From assembly GCF_026786305.1 (NCBI RefSeq), contig NZ_JAJAYI010000096.1:35292-99291 (forward strand): a stretch of DNA of 64,000 nucleotides. Direction: 5' to 3'. A model generated the notes under the pieces. The model was not told the DNA's origin. It saw only the letters and a program-made list of their open reading frames with translations, and made no database searches. Shown here one piece after another: positions 1 through 8,516 of the stretch (positions are counted from its first letter, which is position 1; the number at the start of each line of letters is the position of its first letter). Source of the stretch: Cryobacterium sp. Its GTDB lineage: Bacteria; Actinomycetota; Actinomycetes; Actinomycetales; Microbacteriaceae. A program made the translations under genes and the position numbers.

Positions 1-32
1 AGCGCAAGGAAGCCGAACTCCTCGAGATCTAG
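1..32 (+). CDS. frr: Ribosome recycling factor, C-terminal end only (partial)
   Basis: Only the last nine codons are inside the window: reading from base 3 they give RKEAELLEI and then TAG at 30-32. This ending is typical of ribosome recycling factor, which splits post-termination ribosomes together with EF-G. The identification leans on the neighbour: frr directly upstream of cdsA is a widely conserved bacterial order, and cdsA begins 12 bases later. Nine residues alone would not prove the family. Confidence 0.7.
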   Translation, partial: RKEAELLEI

Positions 33-43
33 GGAACGATCAG

Positions 44-1057
44 ATGACCGAGAAACCGGGGAACGACCAGCCGCCCAAACGCGGTCGCGGTGTCAGTCGT
101 GCCGAGTTCCGGGCGCAGGTAAAAACCACGCGCGCTGACTTTGAACGTCAGGTGCAGACCACCAAGGCGGATTTCGAGCGCCAGGTGCAGGCCACGCGCG
201 CCCAACTCGATGCAACAAACGAGCGCATCGAAGCGCGCACCGGGCGCAACCTCATTCTGGCCATTCTGATCGGGCTCGTGCTCGGCGGCTCCATGCTGGT
301 CAGCCTCATCATCATCAAAGAGCTCTTCATGATCTTTGCGGTCGTGATTGTTGGATTCTGCGCCTTCGAGCTCGCCCAAGCCCTGCGGCATGCTGGGCGC
401 AACGTGCCACGCATCCCCGTGATCATCTCCGCGGTCGCGATCGTTCCGGCCGCCTTCTACGGCGGGGCGACCGGCCAATGGCTGGTCATGCTCGGCGGCA
501 TCGTATTGGTCGGCCTGTGGCGCCTGGCCCTGCTCGTGATTCCGTCGCATCGCGCCTCGGTTCGTTCCATCGTCGGTGACGTGGGCGGCGGCATTCTGAT
601 TCAGGTTTACGTCGTCTTTCTCGCGAGCTTTGCCGTGCTGCTCGTGGCTCAGGCACACGGACAGTGGTGGACCCTCGCTTTTCTGATCCTGGTGATCTCG
701 GCTGATACCGGTGCATACGTCAGCGGACTCAACTTCGGCAAGCACCCGATGGCCCCGTCGATCAGCCCGAAGAAAACGTGGGAGGGCTTCATCGGAGCTG
801 GACTGATCTGCATTATCGCCGGCGTTTTGCTGTCGATTTTCATGCTCGATCAGGAGTGGTGGTTCGGATTGGTCTTCGGATCGGTCATTCTGCTCACGGC
901 CACCTTCGGTGATCTGGCCGAATCTCTCATCAAACGTGACCTCGGCATCAAAGATATGAGCTCGTGGCTGCCCGGACATGGCGGATTTCTCGACCGAATC
1001 GACTCGATTCTGCCCTCGGCCGCTGCCGCTTACGCGCTGTATTTGGTGTTTGCGTGA
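44..1057 (+). CDS. cdsA: Phosphatidate cytidylyltransferase (CDP-diacylglycerol synthase)
   Basis: Integral membrane enzyme that makes CDP-diacylglycerol from phosphatidic acid and CTP, the branch point of phospholipid synthesis. The family signature is at the C-terminus (about residues 294-319: SLIKRDLGIKD, then PGHGGFLDR), preceded by SPKKTWEGF; several membrane segments begin at about residue 70. The first 69 residues are an unusual hydrophilic extension with back-to-back 11-residue units (residues 21-64; EFRAQVKTTRA, DFERQVQTTKA, DFERQVQATRA, QLDATNERIEA), which predicts a cytoplasmic coiled coil ahead of the catalytic membrane domain. It sits 12 bases after frr and is probably co-transcribed with it. 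The core assignment is firm; the role of the extension is unknown. Confidence 0.95.
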   Translation: MTEKPGNDQPPKRGRGVSRAEFRAQVKTTRADFERQVQTTKADFERQVQATRAQLDATNERIEARTGRNLILAILIGLVLGGSMLVSLIIIKELFMIFAVVIVGFCAFELAQALRHAGRNVPRIPVIISAVAIVPAAFYGGATGQWLVMLGGIVLVGLWRLALLVIPSHRASVRSIVGDVGGGILIQVYVVFLASFAVLLVAQAHGQWWTLAFLILVISADTGAYVSGLNFGKHPMAPSISPKKTWEGFIGAGLICIIAGVLLSIFMLDQEWWFGLVFGSVILLTATFGDLAESLIKRDLGIKDMSSWLPGHGGFLDRIDSILPSAAAAYALYLVFA

Positions 1058-1104
1058 GCCCGCTCGATTCTTTCCCCACGAAACCCGTACGAGACAATGA
1101 GGCT

Positions 1105-1833
1105 ATGAGCACCATATTTCCCCGAGTGGGCAAGAAGTCGCTCGGCTATAACGTCACCCAGGTCGAAGCGTTCCTGGCAGCGGCCCGCCGCGCGTACGAC
1201 CAGCCCGACCACCCCGATGCACGCCACGACGAGATCGACGGCGATACCGGTGCCGTCGAGTCGGTCGATGGGATTGCCGCCGGTGACGAGATCGACGCTG
1301 AAACGCTCGGGGCGCCGCCACGTGCAGCCGACGGCACCGAGGCCATCCACGCCTCAGTCGCGCACAAGGACGAGGGGGAAGCGACCCGCACCGGTTTAAC
1401 GTTGACGGCTGAAGGCATCCGTCATACCGCCTTTTCGATGCACAAGGACGGCTACTCTCCCGAGCTCGTCGATGCGGCGTTGGAACGACTCGAAGACGCC
1501 TTTGCGGCCCGGGAACGCGATCAGGCGACCCGGGCCGGGGGAGAGCAGGCGTGGATGATTGAGGCCGAAGGCACGGCCGCCGTGCTCGTCGCTCGACTCA
1601 GCCGCGCGCCCGGGCACCGTTTCACACGCACGAGCGTGCTAGCGGTCGGCTATAGGCGAGTGGATGTCGACCGCCTCGCGAACAAATTGGTCAGGTATTT
1701 TCAAGACGGTCGGGAGCTCACCGTCGACGACGTGCGAACGGCCGTCTTTCGCCCGGAACGGGGAGGATACCGCGAAGCGCAGGTCGACCTCGTTCTGGAT
1801 AGCGTCGTCGATGTCATGCTCGCGGTCCGTTGA
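1105..1833 (+). CDS. DivIVA-motif protein (conserved actinobacterial)
   Basis: A 242-residue soluble protein. The start is the ATG at 1105 because the conserved opening STIFPRVGKKSLGYNVTQVE immediately follows it, matching the FxxxxxGYxxxQVExFL pattern of DivIVA N-termini. Two weaker versions of the pattern recur: TAFSMHKDGYSPELVDAAL in the middle and VFRPERGGYREAQVDLVL near the C-terminus, so it looks like three DivIVA-like modules joined by acidic linkers. DivIVA proteins recognise curved membrane at poles and septa and organise growth; the exact role of this paralogue is not known. It follows cdsA by 47 bases in the same direction. No long coiled coil is present, unlike Wag31. Confidence 0.8.
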   Translation: MSTIFPRVGKKSLGYNVTQVEAFLAAARRAYDQPDHPDARHDEIDGDTGAVESVDGIAAGDEIDAETLGAPPRAADGTEAIHASVAHKDEGEATRTGLTLTAEGIRHTAFSMHKDGYSPELVDAALERLEDAFAARERDQATRAGGEQAWMIEAEGTAAVLVARLSRAPGHRFTRTSVLAVGYRRVDVDRLANKLVRYFQDGRELTVDDVRTAVFRPERGGYREAQVDLVLDSVVDVMLAVR

Positions 1834-1887
1834 TTTGATCACTGTTACGCGGCTGGTATCAAATTTGTGGGCTAGGGTCGATTACTA

Positions 1888-2550
1888 ATGGGTAGGCATT
1901 TGAAAGCAATCGACACCGTCCCGGCCACAGCCCGGCCGCTTGTTCGTCGCACCCGACGTCGGGTGAAGCCGGCGCACTTTTTGTTTGGCTTCTCTGCCGC
2001 TTTCGCTTTCGTGCTTGTCACCGTGGTTGATCCCTACTCGGGCGCCACGGCGTCACCGTACTTTCAAATCGCCGGCAGCACGACCGATGGCGGCCCGGCT
2101 CAGGCTGTGCTTGTGGCCGGCAGCTACACCAACACCATCACCCGAGACGGCTATGCCGTCACCGACAAGCCCAAACCGGTTCCCGTTGTCATCCCTGCCC
2201 CGAAGAAGACCCAGAGCTTCATCGCACCGTCGGCTGCCGTGCCCGATCCGGGCTCGGCACAGGCCTACGCCTACGACGCCGTGGCTGCTCGCGGTTGGGG
2301 CGAAGACCAATACAACTGCCTGGTCTCGCTCTGGCAGAAAGAGTCGGGTTGGCGCGTCAACGCCCAGAACGGTTCGAGCGGAGCCTACGGAATTCCGCAG
2401 GCCCTCCCCGGCTCCAAAATGGCGACCGCGGGCGAGGACTGGGCGACGAACGCCGGAACCCAGATTGAATGGGGCCTCGGCTATATCACCGGCCGCTACG
2501 GCACACCGTGCGGCGCGTGGGCGAAGTCCCAGGCTTCCGGTTGGTACTAG
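1888..2550 (+). CDS. Secreted lytic-transglycosylase-like protein
   Basis: A 220-residue protein with a basic N-terminus, one hydrophobic segment (about residues 31-48) that serves as signal or anchor, a Pro/Ala-rich linker, and a C-terminal domain from about residue 126. That domain has the goose-lysozyme/SLT-like pattern LVSLWQKESGW followed by SSGAYGIPQALPG, where Glu152 is the likely catalytic acid, and two cysteines (144 and 208) able to form a disulfide outside the cell. Related small actinobacterial proteins are annotated as transglycosylases or resuscitation-promoting-factor-like. It probably cuts peptidoglycan glycan strands. It is expressed on its own, 54 bases after the DivIVA-motif gene. 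Confidence 0.75.
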   Translation: MGRHLKAIDTVPATARPLVRRTRRRVKPAHFLFGFSAAFAFVLVTVVDPYSGATASPYFQIAGSTTDGGPAQAVLVAGSYTNTITRDGYAVTDKPKPVPVVIPAPKKTQSFIAPSAAVPDPGSAQAYAYDAVAARGWGEDQYNCLVSLWQKESGWRVNAQNGSSGAYGIPQALPGSKMATAGEDWATNAGTQIEWGLGYITGRYGTPCGAWAKSQASGWY

Positions 2551-2608
2551 GTACGCGCTGGCTCTCAGCCGGGTGTTAGTCCACCGACCGGCACTTTAGA
2601 CTGGAACC

Positions 2609-2914
2609 ATGGCGCGCAGCAATCGACCCCGAGGCCGCAGAGCCCAGCAGCAGGGCGGCGGCGACGAGACCGTCGATCTGAATCACCTGCTCGCGGGGTG
2701 GCGGCGCAGCGAGGTACGGCGTGACGGCCTGTGGCACGTGCAGCCGGTTCCCGCCAAGCAGGCGGTCAAAACCTATCTGTGCCCCGGTTGTACCCTCGAC
2801 ATCGTGCCGGGAACAGCGCATATCGTCACCTGGCGCGGCGACGGGGTGCTGGGCGACGCCGCCGACCTGTCGAACCGGCGGCACTGGCATACCCACTGTT
2901 GGAAGATCAAGTGA
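2609..2914 (+). CDS. Small zinc-ribbon-like conserved protein
   Basis: A 101-residue basic protein. The N-terminus is Arg/Gln-rich and disordered; the C-terminal half has CPGC followed by a region ending HWHTHC, a plausible Cys/His zinc site. Similar short actinobacterial proteins are often labelled ATP/GTP-binding, but no P-loop is visible, so I do not adopt that name. It precedes the alpha/beta hydrolase gene by about 50 bases and may be co-transcribed with it. Function unknown. Confidence 0.7.
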   Translation: MARSNRPRGRRAQQQGGGDETVDLNHLLAGWRRSEVRRDGLWHVQPVPAKQAVKTYLCPGCTLDIVPGTAHIVTWRGDGVLGDAADLSNRRHWHTHCWKIK

Positions 2915-2964
2915 CCCGGGACAGCTGCCTCCGCGAGCACACCCCCGCAACCGAAGGAGCACCA

Positions 2965-3705
2965 GTGACCCCGCCGATCGAGATCCGTGGCGGCATCGAA
3001 CTGCCCGCCATCACCGAGCACATCGAATTGCAGACCAGCGACGGACTCACTCTGGTGGGCGAACTGGCCACCCCGGTCGGTCGTGCGCCGATCGCGACGC
3101 TCGTGACGTTGCATCCGCTACCCACCGCCGGGGGCTTCATGGACTCGCACATACTGCGCAAGGCGGCCAACCGCCTGCCCGCCCTGGCCGATCTGGCCGT
3201 GCTGCGATTCAACACTCGAGGCACATCGTCGCCGCGCGGCACGAGCGACGGTGATTTCGGCCATGGGCTGACCGAACGCGCCGATGTCGCCGCGGCGATG
3301 GCCTTTGTCGCCGAGCGCTATCTGCCCAACCCGTGGTTGGTCGGTTGGTCGTTCGGCACCGAGCTCGCCCTCAAGTACGGTCTGGAGCATCCAATCCGCG
3401 GGGCCATCCTGCTGTCACCACCGCTGCACAGCACGTCCAACGACGAACTGGCGGCGTGGGCGGGCAATGAACGCGCCCTGGTGGCCGTGATCCCCGAGTT
3501 CGACGACTACCTGCGACCGGATGCTGCCCGTCTACGGTTCGCGAGTGTGCCCGACCTGCGACTCGTCGCGGTCGAGGGCGGCAAACACCTGTGGGTTGGC
3601 GAAAACCTCAGCCGCCGGGTGCTCACCGAGATCGTCGCCACCGTCAACCCGGGCGCGTTGCCGCTGCCGACCGAGTGGGCGACGCCGCCGCCCGTCGCTT
3701 CCTGA
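2965..3705 (+). CDS. Alpha/beta-hydrolase family protein
   Basis: A 246-residue cytoplasmic hydrolase. The nucleophile elbow is GWSFG (Ser129), the oxyanion region follows strand VTLHPLP, and the C-terminal GGKH supplies the likely catalytic histidine; the acid may lie in the EFDDYLRPD stretch. The fold matches short dienelactone-hydrolase/YpfH-like enzymes, substrate unknown. The GTG at 2965 is preferred because GAAGGAG lies just upstream; an in-frame GTG at 2911 would overlap the preceding stop and has no comparable ribosome-binding site. Confidence 0.8.
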   Translation: MTPPIEIRGGIELPAITEHIELQTSDGLTLVGELATPVGRAPIATLVTLHPLPTAGGFMDSHILRKAANRLPALADLAVLRFNTRGTSSPRGTSDGDFGHGLTERADVAAAMAFVAERYLPNPWLVGWSFGTELALKYGLEHPIRGAILLSPPLHSTSNDELAAWAGNERALVAVIPEFDDYLRPDAARLRFASVPDLRLVAVEGGKHLWVGENLSRRVLTEIVATVNPGALPLPTEWATPPPVAS

Positions 3706-3741
3706 GCGTGAGTCGCGGCACGTGCAACGCTCAATCGACGG

Positions 3742-4791
3742 CTAGAGCTCGTTCTGGCGGGGGATGACGACCTGTTTGACGATCATGATGACCGAGGCGG
3801 CCACCGGGATAGCGATCAGGGCGCCGAGAATACCCAGCAGGTTGCCGCCGGCCAGGGCGGCGATCACGACGACCGCGCCCGGCACGGACACGGCGCGGTT
3901 CATGATGTTCGGGCTGAGCACGTAGGCCTCGACCTGCATGTAGATGAGATAGTAGATCGCCGCAGCGAGGGCTGTTTGCGGTGAACTGCCGATCTCAGGG
4001 ATCAGGCAGGTCAGCACGATGATGACCGAGCCCGAAATCGTACCGACGAGCGGAATCAACGACAGCAGGAAGGCGATGAACGCGAGCAACGCCGGAAACG
4101 GCGCCCCGATGATCGACAGAAAGATAAAGCTCAGCACACCGTTGCACGATGCCAGCGCGGCTTGACCCACAATGTACCGACCGACCGCCGTGGTGATCTG
4201 CTCGCTGATACTGGTAAAGCGCTCACGCTTGGACGCGGGAACCAGCTGGTAGGTGGCGCGCTTCATGTTGTTCAGGGAGGCCGTGAAGTAGAGCGTGAGA
4301 ATGAGAATGATGAGGCCACCGAACAGGCCGTTGACAAAGGCCAGCCCCGACTGAACGACAGTGGCCGTGATATTGGTGAGGTTTCCGCCGAGAAAGTCGG
4401 TGATCGTCTTGGTGAGCTCCGCGATATCGAGGCCGGGGAACTGCTTCTGGAGGTCGCTCAGAAAGGTGGAGGTGTTCACCGCCCGCACGAGTTCCGGAAT
4501 GAGCTTGGACAGTTTGGACACCTGGTCGACAATGATCGGAACGATCGCAAAAATGACCGCCGTGAGCACTCCGAGTACGGCCGTGACCACGTTGAGAATC
4601 GCCGCCCACCGCGTAAATTTCTTCTTCTCCAGCCAGGACACGGCCGGGTCGAGGCCGAGCGCAATAAACAGCGCGGCCCCGACATAGATGATGATCGTCT
4701 GCAGGGTGATCACCGAGGTGATGATCAGTAAGCCCAGCCCAACGCCCAGGGTTCCGACGAGTCCAAACCGGAAGGCATTAAGAATTTTCAC
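3742..4791 (-). CDS. AI-2E family transporter (TqsA/PerM-type permease)
   Basis: A 349-residue integral membrane protein with about seven to eight hydrophobic segments, a conserved N-terminal pair (LIITSVITLQ, then AALFIALGLDPAV) and the C-terminal LSLIPLVGTISGS and LAGGNLLGILGALIAIPVAA stretches typical of the AI-2E/PF01594 family. Members export small molecules or act as sodium/proton antiporters; the family name alone does not show autoinducer transport. It starts at a GTG (4791) with GGAG about eight bases upstream. It lies 23 bases downstream of the coiled-coil gene on the same strand and may share its transcript. Confidence 0.85.
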   Translation of the reverse strand: MKILNAFRFGLVGTLGVGLGLLIITSVITLQTIIIYVGAALFIALGLDPAVSWLEKKKFTRWAAILNVVTAVLGVLTAVIFAIVPIIVDQVSKLSKLIPELVRAVNTSTFLSDLQKQFPGLDIAELTKTITDFLGGNLTNITATVVQSGLAFVNGLFGGLIILILTLYFTASLNNMKRATYQLVPASKRERFTSISEQITTAVGRYIVGQAALASCNGVLSFIFLSIIGAPFPALLAFIAFLLSLIPLVGTISGSVIIVLTCLIPEIGSSPQTALAAAIYYLIYMQVEAYVLSPNIMNRAVSVPGAVVVIAALAGGNLLGILGALIAIPVAASVIMIVKQVVIPRQNEL

Positions 4792-4814
4792 GTGTCGACT
4801 CCAGGAGTAGGGAA

Positions 4815-6422
4815 TTACTCGGCTGCGACCCGTTCTGCCTGGGTCAAAACGCTGCGCAGGCTTTCGAAGTAACCGGCCACGGCGTCGCGTTCAATCCTAA
4901 TCTGCGACAACCGGTCTTCGGCGTCTGCCACGAGGGCGCGGGAGCGTGTCGTGGCGTCGGTGACGAGGGCGGTGGCGCTGGTGTGGGCGTCGCGGAGAAT
5001 GCGCGCGGACGTCTCTTCGGCGAGGTCCTTGTTGGCCTTGGCCTCGTCACGGGCTCCGGCATCAAGCTGCTCGTTGAGGGTACGCAGTTCTGCGGTGCGC
5101 GCCGTCGTCTCGGTGAGCTGCTTGGCGGCATCCACCTGGAATTTCTGCGTCTGGGCCACGGCTTCCTGGTGGCGTGAAAGATGTTCCTGTTCGGCTTCGT
5201 CGCGGCGCGCCTTCAGCTCGACGTCGAAGTCGGCTCGGGCCTGGTCGATCTCCCGGACCAAGCGGCTCGCCTCGTGCTCGCCCTTCTTGCGTGTGGCGGT
5301 GAGCTGGTTCTGCAGGTCGATTCGAGCCTGCTCGGCCTCGGCCTCGGCGTCGATTCGGGCCTGCTGGTTTTCGCGTGCCAGGGCGGCGCCGGCCTGCTCG
5401 TTCGCAAAGGCGAGGGCGGCACGGGCCTGCTCGACCTCACGGGCCAGGCCGGTGCGCTTGCGATCGAGCTCGCGAGCGAGGTCAGTCCGCGCCTGCTCGC
5501 GTTCGATCTCAGTCACCGCGTGAGCCTGTTCGATCTCGCGGGCCAGATCGATTCGACCCTGTTCGACCTCGGCGGCGAGCACGGTGCGTGCCTGGTCAGC
5601 CTCGTGGGCGCCGGTCAGCCGCGCTTGCTCGGTCTCCCGGGCCAGATCGACGCGGGCCTGCTCGGTCTCGGCGGCGAGATCGACGCGAGACTGCTCGGTC
5701 TCGCGCTGCAGGTCGGCGCGCTGCTGATCGAGTTCCAAGGCCACTTCGGCACGGGTGAGCTCGGTCTCGCGGGTCAGTCCAGCCGCGATTTCGCGGGCCT
5801 CGGTGGCCTCCCGCTGGGCGACAACGCGTACTTCAGCGGCTTCGCGATCGGCCTCCGAGCGGATGGCAGCGACCTCGCGCTTGACCGTGGCTCGCGCTTC
5901 TGCGGCCTCGGTGGCGACCGCGCCGCGAATCAGCGACGCGTCGCGAATCGCGTCCTCGGTGATCTGGGCCTGCTCGTCCTGGGCGCGGGCGCGCACGTCG
6001 TCCGCCTCGACGCGCACGTCATCGAGCACCCGACGCGCCTTGACGGTGGAATCGGACAGGGTGCGTTCGGCTTGCTCGACCGCACTCTGGCGCAGCAGCT
6101 GTACCTCGTCGTTGGTCGCGGCGCGCAGCTTCTCAGCGTCGATATCGGCCTGGGCGATGACGCGGGTGGACTGCTCCTCGGCGACGCGAAGTGTGTTCTC
6201 CAATTTGGTGCCGAGACCGGAGAATGTGGGGCTCCCGACCTCTTCGATTTCCGCGTTGAGATCGTCGATGCGGCCGTTCAGCCGTTTGACTTCGCGGCCG
6301 GACTCAGCGTTTTGGGTGTTGGCCTGAATAAGTTCGCGTCGCAGCGACTGGATGGCCTTGGTGACCTCATCCTTGTCATAGCCGCGAAATACTTGGGTGA
6401 AATCAGCTTCGTCGTCAGACAC
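4815..6422 (-). CDS. Long coiled-coil DivIVA/Scy-like protein
   Basis: A 535-residue, almost entirely helical, Ala/Glu/Arg-rich protein. The first 30 residues (DFTQVFRGYDKDEVTKAIQSL) match the DivIVA membrane-binding motif. The middle (residues 219-372) is 14 uninterrupted 11-residue units of the form E-x-E-Q-A-R-x-D-L-A-R, a hendecad coiled coil that predicts a right-handed or nearly straight rod, followed by heptad-like coiled coil to the end. The polar-organiser protein Scy of Streptomyces also mixes heptads and hendecads, so a scaffold at poles or septa is plausible (inference). No enzyme motifs are visible. Confidence 0.85.
   Translation of the reverse strand: MSDDEADFTQVFRGYDKDEVTKAIQSLRRELIQANTQNAESGREVKRLNGRIDDLNAEIEEVGSPTFSGLGTKLENTLRVAEEQSTRVIAQADIDAEKLRAATNDEVQLLRQSAVEQAERTLSDSTVKARRVLDDVRVEADDVRARAQDEQAQITEDAIRDASLIRGAVATEAAEARATVKREVAAIRSEADREAAEVRVVAQREATEAREIAAGLTRETELTRAEVALELDQQRADLQRETEQSRVDLAAETEQARVDLARETEQARLTGAHEADQARTVLAAEVEQGRIDLAREIEQAHAVTEIEREQARTDLARELDRKRTGLAREVEQARAALAFANEQAGAALARENQQARIDAEAEAEQARIDLQNQLTATRKKGEHEASRLVREIDQARADFDVELKARRDEAEQEHLSRHQEAVAQTQKFQVDAAKQLTETTARTAELRTLNEQLDAGARDEAKANKDLAEETSARILRDAHTSATALVTDATTRSRALVADAEDRLSQIRIERDAVAGYFESLRSVLTQAERVAAE
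5307..5768 (-). repeat. 14 tandem 33-bp units coding for hendecad repeats
   Basis: The segment codes for 14 consecutive 11-residue units (ETELTRAEVAL through EAEQARIDLQN) without a break in phase. DNA units are similar but not identical, so this looks like an old in-frame expansion kept under selection for the 11-residue periodicity rather than a fresh microsatellite. Confidence 0.85.
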
Positions 6423-6576
6423 GTTTACTCCTTACAGATGGGCCCCGGCCCTCGATGGATCATGCATGACGGGGAACACCTCGATTTTAGTGTGCTGGCA
6501 CCCCGCCTCCTACGCGCCAGTAGGCTGCTGGCGTCTCGGGCATTATTAGGCTGCTTTCAGGAGAACGCAGTAAAGT

Positions 6577-6598
6577 AGGAGGTCCGTGTCTGAGGACC
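6577..6598 (+). promoter_or_regulatory. Hairpin covering a perfect Shine-Dalgarno
   Basis: AGGAGG (6577-6582) is the best ribosome-binding site in the neighbourhood. GAGGTCC (6579-6585) can pair with GGACCTT (6594-6600, one G-U pair), placing a GTG start codon at 6586 in the loop and hiding part of the ribosome-binding site. This could control translation of a 41-codon leader frame. The hairpin is visible in the sequence; the regulatory role is inferred. Confidence 0.35.
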
Positions 6599-6711
6599 TT
6601 CAGGCACGCGAGTCAGCCAAAGTGACTGAACAGTACCAACCAGCAAAAATGCTGAAGGGTGATACGTGCGTTTTGTTCTTGCCATCGTGGCCTTCGTTCT
6701 GGCTGCCGTGA
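6586..6711 (+). CDS. Possible 41-residue leader peptide
   Basis: A short frame starting at GTG (6586) four bases after a perfect AGGAGG. It begins VSEDLQARESAKVTEQYQPA and ends inside the first codons of the following membrane-protein gene, overlapping its start (6666) in another frame. The overlap would allow translational coupling. There is no family match I recognise; the strong ribosome-binding site is the only argument for it. It may instead be untranslated leader RNA. Confidence 0.3.
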   Translation: MSEDLQARESAKVTEQYQPAKMLKGDTCVLFLPSWPSFWLP

Positions 6712-8516
6712 TGATCGTTCTTGGCATCGCACAGCGCACGATCCTGCTCGAGCCCGCTTTCACGTCCCTGAGCTCGACCGTCACCGGAGACACGAAATAC
6801 ACCGTGATCGATCCGAGCGCTCTGTCGGCATCATCGGGAAGCCAGACGATCAACGTGCGCGGAGACGGACTCATTTTCCTCACGTACGGGCGGTCCGATG
6901 ACGTGGCCGCCTGGATCGGAGACGACGCGTACGCCACCGTTGCCCTCAGCAAGAAAACCGGTCAACTCACCTCCACGGTCACCGAGGCCGCCGTTCCCGT
7001 CACCGCCGACGCAGCGTCGGGCGAGACAGCCACACCGGATGCTGCCTCCGCCACGATCGTGAATCCGGCCGGGTCAGACCTGTGGCTCGACGAATACAGC
7101 GGCACGGACTCTGTGACGACCACGTTGACCCTGCCCGAGGGTATTTCGGTGCTCGTCGCTTCGGACGGGGTCGCACCGGCGCCCGCCAGCATCCGTCTTT
7201 CCTGGGCTTCGGATAATTCGACCCCCTGGGCCGGACCGCTGCTCGCCGGCGGGGCATTGCTGCTGTTGGCCGGCCTTGTGCTGTACCTGCTGGCGCTGCT
7301 TCACCTGCGTCGCTCTCGTCGGCCGCGCCGCAATCTTCCGCGCGGTCCACGCATGCCCCGGTTGCCGCGGGCCCCGCGTCCGAAAGCCATCAAGGCCAGT
7401 CAGATCACCGCCTCGCGGCGGGGAATCAACCGCCGGGTGGCCATTGTGCCCATGATCCTGGTCTCCGGCCTTGCGCTGAGCGGCTGTTCGGCCGATCTCT
7501 GGCCCGATTTCAGCCCGACCAACACCAGCACCAGCACCGGCACCGGCGCTGCCACTGCGACGCCGACGCCCCAGTCCACCGGTTCCGTCGAAGCGGCCGC
7601 CGAGCTGCCGCCGCCCGCTGTGACCGTCTCCCAGTTGGAAACGATCATGAGCGAAATCTCCGCGATCAGCGCGGATGCCGATACCAACCTCAATACCGAG
7701 ACCATCGCGACGCGATTTACCGGGCCGGCCCTGGAACAACGCCTGGCCAACTACAAGATTCGCGCCGTCGACCCTGCCGTTGCCCCGCTCTCTGCTCTGC
7801 CGGGCGCCCCGCTCACGTTCACGCTGCCGCAGCAGACCAACTCCTGGCCGCGGGTGGTCATGACCGTCATTCAGGACGAAAACGATCCCAGCATTCCGAC
7901 GATGGCGGTCATCCTGAAGCAGGAATCGCCTCGCGCCAACTATCTGGTGGACTACCTGTTCGCCCTGGAGCAGTCGGCGCACGTACCGAAGGTGGCCCCG
8001 GCCATTGTCGGCGCTCCCGCCATCGCCCCGGACAACAAGCTGCTGTTGATGCCGCCAAACCAGTTGGCTGCCGCCTACGCCGATATTTTGGTGAAGGGCG
8101 AAGCCAGCCCGTCGTACGGCCTGTTCGAGAGCGACGGGGACAACTTCCGCATCCAGGTCGCTGACCTCAATGCCGCCAAGATCGCCGCGCTGCCGTCGAC
8201 CGCCTCGATCGACTTCGCCGCCGCCGCTGGCAGTGACGAGGCCGTCGCCCTGGCTACCAACGACTCCGGCAGCATCGTGGCCGTCAGCATGACGGAGACT
8301 GAAACGGTCAAGCCCGTCGATGCCGGGGCCACCGTGGGGCCGGCGGCCGATGCCCTCGCGACCAAGGCGCTCTCCGGCATCACGACCACGGCCAAGGGCT
8401 TTCAAAACACCTACCGGGACCAGCTGCTGTTCTACGTGCCCACGGCCGGTTCAAGCGACAAAATCGTGCTCCTGGGCTTCGCCCAGGGCCTCATCACATC
8501 GGCGGAACTTCCATGA
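6666..8516 (+). CDS. Conserved actinobacterial membrane protein of unknown function
   Basis: A 616-residue protein. Residues 4-22 form a membrane segment, followed by an extracytoplasmic domain of about 165 residues, a second membrane segment (about 191-213), a very basic Arg/Pro linker (214-257), and a third hydrophobic stretch that ends in a lipobox-like LALSGC (Cys274). From about 320 to the end is a second Ala/Thr-rich domain, probably extracytoplasmic. It looks like two exported modules in one chain, the second resembling a lipoprotein sequence kept internal. The start is GTG 6666 with GAAGGG eight bases upstream. Its stop overlaps the next gene by four bases (ATGA), so the pair is coupled. 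Homologues are sometimes mislabelled glycosyltransferase; I see no such domain. Confidence 0.7.
   Translation: MRFVLAIVAFVLAAVMIVLGIAQRTILLEPAFTSLSSTVTGDTKYTVIDPSALSASSGSQTINVRGDGLIFLTYGRSDDVAAWIGDDAYATVALSKKTGQLTSTVTEAAVPVTADAASGETATPDAASATIVNPAGSDLWLDEYSGTDSVTTTLTLPEGISVLVASDGVAPAPASIRLSWASDNSTPWAGPLLAGGALLLLAGLVLYLLALLHLRRSRRPRRNLPRGPRMPRLPRAPRPKAIKASQITASRRGINRRVAIVPMILVSGLALSGCSADLWPDFSPTNTSTSTGTGAATATPTPQSTGSVEAAAELPPPAVTVSQLETIMSEISAISADADTNLNTETIATRFTGPALEQRLANYKIRAVDPAVAPLSALPGAPLTFTLPQQTNSWPRVVMTVIQDENDPSIPTMAVILKQESPRANYLVDYLFALEQSAHVPKVAPAIVGAPAIAPDNKLLLMPPNQLAAAYADILVKGEASPSYGLFESDGDNFRIQVADLNAAKIAALPSTASIDFAAAAGSDEAVALATNDSGSIVAVSMTETETVKPVDAGATVGPAADALATKALSGITTTAKGFQNTYRDQLLFYVPTAGSSDKIVLLGFAQGLITSAELP

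Noticed and set aside
2609-2914. ATP/GTP-binding protein label for the small zinc-ribbon-like gene
   Set aside because: No Walker A or other nucleotide motif is visible; only a Cys/His metal-type pattern is.
5181-6578. 465-codon plus-strand frame opposite the coiled-coil gene
   Set aside because: It is the mirror of the repetitive, GC-rich minus-strand gene; it has no start signal and a Leu/Gly-rich shadow composition.
7074-8405. 443-codon minus-strand frame opposite the membrane-protein gene
   Set aside because: Antisense shadow: Gly/Arg/His-rich, no homology, while the plus strand has coherent domains.
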